Positions 9,437 through 17,385 of a stretch of 64,000 nt of DNA are shown piece by piece (the stretch's first letter is position 1; the number at the start of each line of letters is the position of its first letter). The stretch lies in contig NZ_LT630003.1 of assembly GCF_900105615.1 (NCBI RefSeq), positions 2,790,001 through 2,854,000 of the forward strand, read 5' to 3'. The DNA comes from Lacrimispora sphenoides JCM 1415 (GTDB lineage Bacteria > Bacillota > Clostridia > Lachnospirales > Lachnospiraceae). The notes below the pieces were generated by a model. That model had not been told where the DNA came from, made no database searches, and worked only from the letters and a program-made list of their open reading frames with translations. The position numbers and the translations under genes were made by a program.

Positions 9437-10249
9437 TCAAAGCAATAAATCTACTTCATTTATCAATTTTTTCAGATGTTCACACGCCCCTGGCAAATTA
9501 GTACCGGATAATGAAAAGATAGAATCCACCTTTTCTTTATAATGGTCAGGAGAAACGGGAAACCCATCAATCATTTTCACCGCCTTTTTCTCGTTTATGC
9601 AGTATTGTTCATTTAGCGCGAACAACACTTGATTAAGCGCAGATATGGAACGGACCAAATGAGCGGATACATAATACACATCGTCCCCTGGGATACTCTT
9701 TTCTGCCAGCATCTGGGAAAAGCCTGCCTCAAAGGAAAAGAAACGAATGATCTCTTTCTTTAATTTTTGCGGGTAATCCTCAGCAAGTGCTTTTAATCGG
9801 AGTATCTCATCGTTTTGATTCCACAGCATCTTGCAGACTGCCAGTTCCCCCATGTATATTACATTAAAGTAAGCATGAGGATGTCCTGTTTGATAATGAG
9901 GAGAAACAATCCCTTCCCGACATTCCTCAATGGCTTTTTTCACCCGGCTCACATCGCGTAATATAAAATCTACGGGCATATTGCCAATGGTTAGCCAGCA
10001 GCCTCCATCCACCCATTTTCCCCATTCGCCAGGTTTTGCAAGGAGATTTTCCCTATGTTCCTGATCCAATTCCTGGGCTCTTTTCTCTAACAGAGGAAGG
10101 TCGATGGTTTCCTTGTTGTAATATAGGCCAATATCAATATCGGAATCAGGGCTATGGGTACCTTTTGCGCGGGAACCGCCAAGTACGATAGCTTCCAGTC
10201 CTTTTATATCCTTTAATGAATGAATGATGCCTTCGATGATATCTTTCAA
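9437..10249 (-). CDS. Nucleotidyltransferase-domain protein (minor nucleotidyltransferase fold)
   Basis: About 270 residues. The signature GGSRAKGTHSPDSDIDIGLY near residues 22-42 supplies the GS motif and the two catalytic Asp of the polymerase-beta superfamily; a helical C-terminal half follows. Relatives include antibiotic nucleotidyltransferases and uncharacterised MNT-domain proteins. The start is TTG at 10249, with GGAGG 8 nt upstream; a GTG further upstream lacks a ribosome site. The substrate cannot be told from sequence. No HEPN-type partner gene is adjacent, so it is not an obvious toxin-antitoxin pair. Confidence 0.82.
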   Translation of the reverse strand: MKDIIEGIIHSLKDIKGLEAIVLGGSRAKGTHSPDSDIDIGLYYNKETIDLPLLEKRAQELDQEHRENLLAKPGEWGKWVDGGCWLTIGNMPVDFILRDVSRVKKAIEECREGIVSPHYQTGHPHAYFNVIYMGELAVCKMLWNQNDEILRLKALAEDYPQKLKKEIIRFFSFEAGFSQMLAEKSIPGDDVYYVSAHLVRSISALNQVLFALNEQYCINEKKAVKMIDGFPVSPDHYKEKVDSIFSLSGTNLPGACEHLKKLINEVDLLL

Positions 10250-10367
10250 TTCAATTTCCTCCACAAAATGCAATCTGATTAAAATTCGGTTAAATCCTGA
10301 CTGCCGGTTGGAATTCACGGTTGCAGTACGGCATTTTTATCCTATGTTACAGTGTTTCTATTAAAAG

Positions 10368-10832
10368 TCATTCACCGCCTGCAAAATACAGGCCACACGT
10401 ATTTTCTAAGGCTGACAGAATGCTTTCTTCCGTCCCTATATACTCCACAATAAGATTATCATACAAATAGTAATGGGGGATGCTTATCCAGTCAACATTA
10501 ACGTCAGTACCTTCCTCTCCATTCGTGAACTGGATTTTCGTACCGCTTTTATCTATACAATCAGCATCTGCTTTTGCTTTCTCCGGATCGTCGTATTCAT
10601 AGATAACAACCTGCGTATCCAGGCTGTTGTTTAAAGTCAGCCGGTAACGTTCCCCCGTAAGCAGATGCTTTTCAACACTCTTTTTTTCTACTGTATAACC
10701 ATGATCTTCCAATGCGGATGTAATTGCACCCATATTATCGTTGGTGTTTTCTGTCTTATGGTTTTTGCTGCATCCAGCTAATAGCAGTGTCATGCAGGCC
10801 AATACCAGCCCTGATGCTATCAATCTTTTCAT
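10368..10832 (-). CDS. Small secreted lipoprotein, unknown function
   Basis: About 154 residues beginning MKRLIASGLVLACMTLLLAGC, a lipoprotein signal with lipobox LAGC; the mature protein would be anchored through that Cys. The rest is hydrophilic, with no recognised domain beyond a compact alpha/beta pattern. The ATG at 10832 is preferred over one 9 nt upstream, which is almost touching the AAGGGGG ribosome site. Its neighbours do not suggest a role. Confidence 0.78.
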   Translation of the reverse strand: MKRLIASGLVLACMTLLLAGCSKNHKTENTNDNMGAITSALEDHGYTVEKKSVEKHLLTGERYRLTLNNSLDTQVVIYEYDDPEKAKADADCIDKSGTKIQFTNGEEGTDVNVDWISIPHYYLYDNLIVEYIGTEESILSALENTCGLYFAGGE

Positions 10833-10903
10833 AGAAAACATACCCCCTTAAAAACCCATCTTACTATATAACGATATTGTACCTTTAATCTTTAAAAAAG
10901 GCA

Positions 10904-10950
10904 AACAAAAACAACAGGAATACGGGCGTATGAGCAGTGCCGTTTTTGTT
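10904..10950. repeat. Inverted repeat in the divergent intergenic region
   Basis: AACAAAAAC (10904-10912) is complementary to GTTTTTGTT (10942-10950), with a 29-bp loop, between the lipoprotein and the methyltransferase-like gene. The rest of 10833-11098 holds no gene. Function unknown; it could be a fortuitous A/T hairpin. Confidence 0.35.
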
Positions 10951-11098
10951 TCGTTATCACCTTTTTCTATCCGGCCTGCGGACCGCATCTCTCCCTTTTC
11001 CTGCATTAAGTTTGCCTGTATCAATCAATCTTATATTGATGTTCATTTTGACGTTTCCATGGTATACTTTGAGGTATTACAAACAAGGCGGTGATAGA

Positions 11099-11689
11099 AT
11101 GATTTTTCAGATCAGCATATTTGCGTTAATAACCTGTTTTTACATTGCCTATTTTACGAAGCAAATCCTTCTTCGGAAAAAGGGCATTCACACAAACAGG
11201 CTGGCAAAGGGCCGCAAACCTCCTAAAACGGCTGCAATAGAAACGGCTCTTCTAGCAGCAACCTACGGTATTGCGGCTATTCAGTACGCAAGCGTGTTAT
11301 TTTCCCGTTTCATGCTCCCTCTTTCATTTCCTGACAGTGTAAGGTGGATAGGAATTGCACTCACGGGAGGCGGGGTTATTTTCTTTGTACTGGCTATTAC
11401 CTCCATGCGTGACAGCTGGCGCGCAGGTGTGGACGAAACCCAAAAAACTTCCATTGTAACACGAGGCATATATAAGGTCAGCAGGAATCCGGCTTTTGTG
11501 GGCTTTGACTTACTATATATGGGCTCTGCTCTTGCCCTTCCAAACATGATCAGCATCCTTTCCGCGTTCATTGGAATCCTGCTGCTTCATTTTCAGATTT
11601 TGGAAGAAGAAACGTATTTACCTCGAGCCTTTGGGGATGAGTATCTGAAATACAAGAGCAGCACGCCGCGATACTTCCTGTTTTTTTGA
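11099..11689 (+). CDS. Isoprenylcysteine carboxyl methyltransferase-like integral membrane protein
   Basis: About 196 residues with several membrane helices and a conserved C-terminal block: SIVTRGIYKVSRNPAFVGF, then LEEETYLPRAFGDEYLKY. This is the ICMT/PEMT-type cofactor-binding pattern (RxPxY/F... E..L...G..Y). Known relatives methylate lipids or prenyl groups; the bacterial substrates are mostly unknown. The start is ATG at 11099 after AAGGCGGTGATAGA; an earlier open stretch lacks a ribosome site. It is convergent with the inositol-phosphatase gene. Confidence 0.82.
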   Translation: MIFQISIFALITCFYIAYFTKQILLRKKGIHTNRLAKGRKPPKTAAIETALLAATYGIAAIQYASVLFSRFMLPLSFPDSVRWIGIALTGGGVIFFVLAITSMRDSWRAGVDETQKTSIVTRGIYKVSRNPAFVGFDLLYMGSALALPNMISILSAFIGILLLHFQILEEETYLPRAFGDEYLKYKSSTPRYFLFF

Positions 11690-11722
11690 ACCTTCTCTTG
11701 GGAGGCTTTCCCCAATACAAAC

Positions 11723-11787
11723 ATATGCTCCTTCCTGCGGCGAACAGTTTTTATGTTGTAAACTGACCGCGATAGGAAGGAGCATAT
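11723..11787. repeat. Long near-perfect palindrome between convergent genes
   Basis: ATATGCTCCTTCCT (11723-11736) is the exact complement of AGGAAGGAGCATAT (11774-11787). Inside it GCGG/CCGC and CAGTTT/AAACTG also pair, so nearly all 65 bp fold into one hairpin. There is no U-tract on either side. It sits between two converging stops (11689 and 11800), so a bidirectional terminator or a small repeat element are both possible. Confidence 0.6.
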
Positions 11788-11799
11788 CACAACTTGAAT

Positions 11800-12585
11800 C
11801 TAGATACAGATCTCCTTTTGCATCTCATGCCAAATATGTCCATTGCTGACTATGAGATGGCTCTTTTTATGAAACTGCACCGGGGAACCGTCAAATTCAG
11901 CCACCATTCCTCCAGCCTCTTTCACAATCAGGTACGCTCCGCTATAATCCCAGGGATTCAAATTCATTTCAAAATATCCATCCAGTCTGCCGCAGGCAAC
12001 ATACACCATGTCAATGGCTGCCGAGCCGCCTCGGCGGATATCCTGGCATTTCATAAAAATCCTTCTGCTCATATCAAAGATTCTTTCCGCATTTTCCTTA
12101 TAATAAGGGCTTGTGCCTATGGCGATCAACGATGCTTCCAGGGTTTTATTATTGCTGACACGGATTCTGCTGCCGTTTAAAAAAGCGCCTTCTCCCTCTA
12201 CCGCCCAGAAAAATTCATTTAAGAATGGCAGGTATACAGCTCCTAACCCTATTCTTTTTCCATCCCATAAGCCTATGCTTACGGCACTTTGTTTGTAATC
12301 ATGAAGTAAGTTGGTGGTTCCATCCACCGGATCCACAATCCACACCGGCCTGTTAAAATCCAGACCCGAATTGTCCTTCTCTTCTCCCATGAATTGGATC
12401 CGGGGATATTTCTCCTCCAGTTTTTCTTTCAGCCACTTTTGAACCTGGATATCTACCTGAGTGACGTAATCCGCCGGACCTTTAGACCGGACATCTGATG
12501 CCAGCCGCTGGTCATTAAAAAAGCGCCTGGTATAAAGTACCAGCTCTTCGATCTCTTTCCTGTCAATATGTAATTCTTTGTCCAT
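11800..12585 (-). CDS. Inositol monophosphatase family phosphatase (SuhB-like)
   Basis: About 261 residues with the metal-binding motifs of the IMPase superfamily: GEEK near 70, WIVDPVDGTTN near 84-94 and WDYSGAYLIVKEAGG near 215. Known members hydrolyse inositol phosphates, or 3'-phosphoadenosine nucleotides in the CysQ branch. It is the last gene of a run binding protein - permease - permease - MBL hydrolase - MgtC-like - IMPase, with a 1-4 nt gap to the gene before, so a phosphatase acting on an imported phosphorylated polyol is plausible (inference). The start is ATG 12585 or the adjoining TTG 12588; the GGAGG site fits either. Confidence 0.9.
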   Translation of the reverse strand: MDKELHIDRKEIEELVLYTRRFFNDQRLASDVRSKGPADYVTQVDIQVQKWLKEKLEEKYPRIQFMGEEKDNSGLDFNRPVWIVDPVDGTTNLLHDYKQSAVSIGLWDGKRIGLGAVYLPFLNEFFWAVEGEGAFLNGSRIRVSNNKTLEASLIAIGTSPYYKENAERIFDMSRRIFMKCQDIRRGGSAAIDMVYVACGRLDGYFEMNLNPWDYSGAYLIVKEAGGMVAEFDGSPVQFHKKSHLIVSNGHIWHEMQKEICI

Positions 12586-12589
12586 CAAA

Positions 12590-13288
12590 CTACAATTCCT
12601 CCATATACTTAAGCCCCTCTGCCATACCTAAAAACTGCAATATGTTCCCCCGGGGCTCTCTTTTTGCAGTTTTCAATGTGATCATGACAATGATACCGTC
12701 TTCTCCCTTACCCTTAGCTTTAAATGCCTGGATATCAATAATTTGTATATTCCTTTCTTTGCAGCTTTCCAGAAACAAATTCAAATTTGCCGCAGCATTG
12801 AAGTTCATATACAAATTAAAGATTCTTGAAGTTGCCATAAGCCGGCTGTCAACCTTTTGGAAAACCGTCATAATCAGACTGATGGCCAATCCCACAAGTA
12901 TTGCCCCCTTGTAGAACCCGATGCCAACAGCCAGCCCTGCACAGGCAGCCGCCCATAATCCGGCTGCAGTGGTTAAACCACGTACCTGATTATTTCTGGT
13001 CACTATGATGGTACCTGCCCCTAAAAAGCCGATCCCACTGACTACCTGCGCGCCAAGCCTTGAGGGGTCTGAGCCGCCAAAGGTTTGCGAAATATACTGG
13101 TTGGTCATCATCACTGCTGCCGATCCCATACATACCAGCATATACGTCCGGAATCCTGCCGGCTGCTTCCTGACTTCTCTTTCCATTCCCAGAATGCCGC
13201 CTATAATCAGAGCCAGGCATATACGTACTGTAATTGTAATTTCGTTCAGTTCCTGTAAATTACCTAGGTTCAGCATACGTATCACCAT
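12590..13288 (-). CDS. MgtC/SapB family membrane protein
   Basis: 232 residues. The N-terminal half has four to five membrane helices with the family core GGILGMEREVRKQPAGFRTY and GIGFLGAGTIIV; a soluble ACT-like C-terminal domain of about 75 residues follows. Known: MgtC relatives affect Mg homeostasis and, in Salmonella, inhibit ATP synthase; YhiD-type members are poorly defined. It overlaps the MBL gene by about 29 bp and is followed within a few bases by the phosphatase gene, so it belongs to the same transcript. Its ribosome site is weak, as expected for a coupled start. Confidence 0.9.
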   Translation of the reverse strand: MVIRMLNLGNLQELNEITITVRICLALIIGGILGMEREVRKQPAGFRTYMLVCMGSAAVMMTNQYISQTFGGSDPSRLGAQVVSGIGFLGAGTIIVTRNNQVRGLTTAAGLWAAACAGLAVGIGFYKGAILVGLAISLIMTVFQKVDSRLMATSRIFNLYMNFNAAANLNLFLESCKERNIQIIDIQAFKAKGKGEDGIIVMITLKTAKREPRGNILQFLGMAEGLKYMEEL

Positions 13289-13967
13289 CCACGTTTACTA
13301 CGGAAAACCCTTTTCCTTCCAACAAACCTTTACAATCAGAATCCAAATGCATGCAAAATACCCTCCTTCTCATCTCATGGGGAATCCATGCCTCCAGTTT
13401 ACCATAATAACAGTGGGTTGCATAGTCAGAATCATGGGTGCTTGTGTCATGATAAATGGTCTTGATTTCCCCCTTTTTAAAATCCTCCAGTATTCTTTGA
13501 GGCAGATGAGAGGAATCTCCGCTGTAATAAATTGCTTCTCCATTTACTTTTATAACATAGCCAAAACACTCCATATTATCCACGTGCTGAACCTGGATCG
13601 CTTCAAATTCTACACTTCTGCCGTCATAAGCCTCTTTATAACGGTAAAACTCCCTTCCGATCCCCATAAGGCTTAATAACTGGGCAATCGTAGGTTTGGG
13701 ATGAATAACGGTAACCCGCTTCTTATCCAACATGCAATAAGTATAAGAAATCAAAGAAGCCAGGCTTCCCACATGATCCGCGTGCAGATGTGTGATCACA
13801 ATGTAAATTTCCCTGTATTGTTCAAGATCAACCAATGAGAGCAATGTTTCAAATACAGTTTCTCCGCAATCGATCAAATAGAGGTCATTGTTTAATTCAA
13901 AATATGCACTGGTATTTTTATACTGAGGATAAAATGCCGATCCACAGCCTAAAAAATGTAATTCCAT
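13260..13967 (-). CDS. MBL-fold metallo-hydrolase (RNase Z/phosphodiesterase-like)
   Basis: 235 residues of metallo-beta-lactamase fold. Zinc motif HLHADH near 59-64, further His in VQHVDN and a GDSSHLP segment are visible, with an opening HFLGCGSAFYPQYKNTS of the RNase Z-like subgroup. It lacks the long exosite expected of a tRNA 3' processing enzyme. Placed 12 nt after a UgpG/MalG-type permease, it may hydrolyse an imported phosphodiester or related ester (inference). A GGGGGAGAGG ribosome site precedes the ATG. Confidence 0.88.
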   Translation of the reverse strand: MELHFLGCGSAFYPQYKNTSAYFELNNDLYLIDCGETVFETLLSLVDLEQYREIYIVITHLHADHVGSLASLISYTYCMLDKKRVTVIHPKPTIAQLLSLMGIGREFYRYKEAYDGRSVEFEAIQVQHVDNMECFGYVIKVNGEAIYYSGDSSHLPQRILEDFKKGEIKTIYHDTSTHDSDYATHCYYGKLEAWIPHEMRRRVFCMHLDSDCKGLLEGKGFSVVNVDGDTYAEPR

Positions 13968-13979
13968 CGTCCTCTCCCC

Positions 13980-14795
13980 CTACTCCTTGATGCCTGCACT
14001 GACAAAGCTGCTCATAAACTGTCTTTGCAGGATGAAAAAGGCTATTAATAACGGCAGTATAATAATTAACGTGGCTGCGCAGACATTCGCCCACTGCATA
14101 TTAGCTTCCTTGGATTTTGCAAAAATAGCAAGACCGACCGTCAGGGTACGGTTTGCTGGGGAATTTGTTACAATTAACGGCCACAGATAGTTGTTCCAGT
14201 GATAGCTGACCGAAATGACCGCAAATGACATATATGCCGGTTTTGCACATGGCATATATACCTGCCAGATGGTTTGCCATATATTTGCGCCGTCAATTCT
14301 TGCCGCTTCCGCTAAGGCCCTCGGTATGGTCTTAAAGTGCTGCCTTAAAAGGAAGATTGCCAGGGCACTTCCATAAAACGGCAGCATGATGCCCAGCTTT
14401 GTATCTGTAAGCCCCATCTCTGATAAGGTCATAAAGTTAGGCGTAATAAGTACATCATTAGGTATAATAATCTGCATAAAAATCACTGCCATCACCAGAT
14501 ACTGTCCCTTAAACTCCATGACACCAAGGGCATATCCAGCCAAGGTAGATGTAACAAACTGAATACCAAATGTTACCGCAACAAGGAAGAGGGTATTTAA
14601 ATAATATCTTCCAAAGGGTATGGCATTCCACACATACACGACATTGCCCAAAGTAAACTTAGAATTGGGAAAGAACGTCATTTTAAACGTAGGCTCCGTT
14701 AAAGCTGTACACACAAGCCAAAACAGGGGAGCCAGCCACGCGGTTGCCAGCAGTACGGAACAAATGGATATTAATGGTTTTTTCAAATTCTTCAT
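13980..14795 (-). CDS. Carbohydrate/glycerophosphate ABC transporter permease (MalG/UgpE type)
   Basis: 271 residues, six predicted membrane helices. The cytoplasmic EAA loop EAARIDGANIWQTIW contacts the ATPase. It pairs with the permease at 14809-15705, and the ribosome site GGGGAGAAGG precedes the ATG. No ATPase gene is present in the cluster, as usual for CUT1 importers that share a genome-wide MsmX-type ATPase. Confidence 0.93.
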   Translation of the reverse strand: MKNLKKPLISICSVLLATAWLAPLFWLVCTALTEPTFKMTFFPNSKFTLGNVVYVWNAIPFGRYYLNTLFLVAVTFGIQFVTSTLAGYALGVMEFKGQYLVMAVIFMQIIIPNDVLITPNFMTLSEMGLTDTKLGIMLPFYGSALAIFLLRQHFKTIPRALAEAARIDGANIWQTIWQVYMPCAKPAYMSFAVISVSYHWNNYLWPLIVTNSPANRTLTVGLAIFAKSKEANMQWANVCAATLIIILPLLIAFFILQRQFMSSFVSAGIKE

Positions 14796-14808
14796 AACCT
14801 TCTCCCCT

Positions 14809-15705
14809 CTAATTATAATGGATCTTCTTGTCCTGGCTTATAAATCTTGGCAGTGACACAATTAACAGCAAGACAAGCATGATAACCGTCAGTGCAGAAG
14901 ACACACCATAATTAAAATTCGTAAAGCCCTGCTGGTAAATGTAGTAAAGAAGAAGGGTGCTGGCATTGTTAGGAGCCCCCTCTGTCATGATTACAACATG
15001 ATCCACAAGCTTAAAACTATTCGTAAAGGCAATGGTCGATACAAAAAGGAATGTAGGGGCCAGCAGTGGCAGGGTAATCTTTCTAAAGATTTTTAAGCTT
15101 CCAGCCCCGTCGATCTTTGCAGCCTCCATGACCTCCGTTGATATGCTCTGGATCCCCGACAGGAAAAATACCATCAAATATCCTGCTTCCTTCCATACGT
15201 ACATGACCGCCATGGCAGGCAGCACCGTACTTTTCTTTGACAAGACGTTCAATGGGCGAAAGCCCATGCTTATGAGCATCTGGTCAAACAATCCGTTTTT
15301 CGCCATATAGATGAACATCCAGACACTGGCTATGGCTATCATAGGCATTACAACCGGATAGAAGAAAGCTGTTCTTACAAAACCGATTGCCCGGCTTCTT
15401 CTATTTACCAGAACGGCAAGGCCCAATCCCACAGCCATGCTGGGCAGTACAGTAATCAGTGCAAAAAAGACTGTATTTCCCATTACCTTCCAAAACAGCT
15501 TTGATGAAAACAGTTTTGCATAGTTTTCCAGCCCAATAAGCTCTGGCGCCCCCATTCCCATTTTATATTTCATAAGGCTTAGATACAGACTCCTGAATAC
15601 AGGGTACGCTGTAAATACCAGCATGAACGCCAGTGCCGGGGCAACAAGCATCCATGCCGTGAAATTATGCTTCAATTCCTTCCTCTTTTTTAAGTCACCA
15701 TTCAT
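14809..15705 (-). CDS. Carbohydrate/glycerophosphate ABC transporter permease (MalF/UgpA type)
   Basis: 298 residues, six to seven membrane helices, an N-terminal cytosolic basic stretch and the EAA loop EAAKIDGAGSLKIFRKI near residue 200. It is the first permease of the pair and follows the binding-protein gene. The AGGGTGACGG site before the ATG is moderate. Confidence 0.93.
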   Translation of the reverse strand: MNGDLKKRKELKHNFTAWMLVAPALAFMLVFTAYPVFRSLYLSLMKYKMGMGAPELIGLENYAKLFSSKLFWKVMGNTVFFALITVLPSMAVGLGLAVLVNRRSRAIGFVRTAFFYPVVMPMIAIASVWMFIYMAKNGLFDQMLISMGFRPLNVLSKKSTVLPAMAVMYVWKEAGYLMVFFLSGIQSISTEVMEAAKIDGAGSLKIFRKITLPLLAPTFLFVSTIAFTNSFKLVDHVVIMTEGAPNNASTLLLYYIYQQGFTNFNYGVSSALTVIMLVLLLIVSLPRFISQDKKIHYN

Positions 15706-15769
15706 CGATCCGTCACCCTTCTTTAAAGAAAGGGGTTTGCAAGCTGCAATCCCCTTTCGGTTTCCTATA

Positions 15770-17167
15770 CTATTGAAAATCTGCTAAAACTTCCTCTGCT
15801 TCCTCCTGGGCCTGGTCCAGGGCTTCCTGTGCTGTCATATCTCCCACTACTGCCGCCTGGATGTTATCGTTTAAAATCCTCCATATCTCAGCCGCATTAT
15901 AAGTCGTCAGCTCCGGTTTTGCATAGGGAAGCTGCTCATAAGCGATGGAAGCCTGAGGAACCTTTGCGTAATAATCTTTAATCAGATCCGTTTCATAACA
16001 AGACTGTCTGGTCGCTACGTAACCAGTATCCAGGCTCCACTGGGCTGCTCTTTCGGTAGAAGTAGCAAATTTAATGAATTTCCAAGCTGCATCCGCACGC
16101 TCCTTCGCGATTCCGTTTGAGATATAGAAGTTTCCGCCGCCTGTGGGAGCCGCATCCCGTGCATGTCCCGGCATAAATGCCGTACCAAACTCAAACTTGG
16201 CGTTACTGTTGATATTGGCCATATTTCCGGTGGTATGATAGATCATAGCTACTTCCCCGGCCAGGAACTGTGTGGGCAGGTCGGTCCATTGAACGATCCC
16301 TTCTGCCATGCATTTGTATTTATTCTGGAGATCCAGCCAGAACTGAAGGGCTTCTACATTTTCAGGGGTATTAAAGTAAACAGTCTTTCCATCTTCACTC
16401 ATGAGGTTTTTACCGTCTTTGCTGTTCTGTAACGCAAATCCTGTGAACGTCCACTGGGCAGAGCCGGAATTCAAAGCAATTCCAACACCATAATGGTCGC
16501 TGTTTGTCAGCTTCACCCCATAATCCGCCAGCTCCTCCCAGGTTCTAGGCGGCTTCTCCGGATCAAGTCCGGCTTCCTTGAACAGATCTTTGTTATAATA
16601 GAGGATCTCCGTACTTCTCTGGAAAGGAATGGAATAAATCTTTCCATCTACATAGGAGTCTTCCATGAATCCGGGAAGAAAGTCTGAGATGAATGCTTTT
16701 CCTTCTTCTCCGTCAGCTGCAATAAAATCATCCAGCGGCATAGCCATACCTGTAGATGACATGGTAAATCTCTGGGTCGCCAGGCTTACAAACACATCCG
16801 GCGGGGTTCCTCCCTGTACGGCCGTCTGGATTTTTGTAACAGTGTCGTCATAGTTTCCTGTATAAACCGGTTCAACAACAATATCTGGATTCTCCGAGTT
16901 AAAGTCCGTACAGATTTTTTCAATAAGCTGTGCAGCTGATCCGCCTACGTTGACTGGATAGTAAAACGTCAGGCGCAATGCATCCCCCGCATTTTCCTGA
17001 GTCTCTGCCTTTGCAGAATCTGTATCCGCTGAGTCTGACTCGGCGTTTGTTTCCGTTTGCTCTGCCTTTGCTGCACCTGTTGAATTGCCGCCGCACCCAG
17101 TCAATACTCCTGCTGCAGCCATGACCATTGCCAATGTGATCGCAGATAAATATTTCATTTTTTTCAA
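15770..17167 (-). CDS. ABC transporter solute-binding lipoprotein, UgpB-like
   Basis: 465 residues. A signal peptide ends in a lipobox (LTGC) near residue 25, then an acidic Ser/Glu-rich linker, then a cluster-B/D solute-binding fold. Segments such as VYTGNYDDTVTKIQTAVQGG and PFQRSTEILYYNKDLFKEAG follow the pattern of UgpB, the glycerol-3-phosphate/glycerophosphodiester binder. The start is TTG at 17167, 7 nt after AAGGAGG. Known UgpB ligands, plus the phosphatase and MBL genes downstream, suggest a phosphorylated polyol or phosphodiester substrate; a plain sugar remains possible. Confidence 0.9.
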   Translation of the reverse strand: MKKMKYLSAITLAMVMAAAGVLTGCGGNSTGAAKAEQTETNAESDSADTDSAKAETQENAGDALRLTFYYPVNVGGSAAQLIEKICTDFNSENPDIVVEPVYTGNYDDTVTKIQTAVQGGTPPDVFVSLATQRFTMSSTGMAMPLDDFIAADGEEGKAFISDFLPGFMEDSYVDGKIYSIPFQRSTEILYYNKDLFKEAGLDPEKPPRTWEELADYGVKLTNSDHYGVGIALNSGSAQWTFTGFALQNSKDGKNLMSEDGKTVYFNTPENVEALQFWLDLQNKYKCMAEGIVQWTDLPTQFLAGEVAMIYHTTGNMANINSNAKFEFGTAFMPGHARDAAPTGGGNFYISNGIAKERADAAWKFIKFATSTERAAQWSLDTGYVATRQSCYETDLIKDYYAKVPQASIAYEQLPYAKPELTTYNAAEIWRILNDNIQAAVVGDMTAQEALDQAQEEAEEVLADFQ

Positions 17168-17209
17168 AACAACCCCTCCTTAAATTCAACAATTGATGTT
17201 TACATGGGT

Positions 17210-17239
17210 AGTTTATCACAACGATTGAAACGTGTCAAT
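17210..17239 (-). promoter_or_regulatory. Promoter of the UgpB-like operon with overlapping LacI-type operator
   Basis: On the minus strand TTGACA (17233-17238) and TAAACT (17210-17215) are 17 bp apart. A palindrome with a central CG, ATTGAAACGTGTCAAT (17224-17239), covers the -35. Its form matches LacI/GalR-family operators, so the divergent LacI-type regulator is the likely repressor (inference). Confidence 0.7.
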
Positions 17240-17385
17240 AATATTTTTATATATTTCATACAATATATTTGCAGATACTTACGTTTTAATGTTCGTTTTT
17301 CACATCTAAAAAGAGGTTTCATTTTTTATTTTATATGATATACTATAAATAATCATTTGTTTCTGGTAAATTATGGAGGTATTTT

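Noticed and set aside
9437..10249. MNT/HEPN toxin-antitoxin pair
   Set aside because: The nucleotidyltransferase is larger than typical MNT antitoxins and has no HEPN partner next to it.
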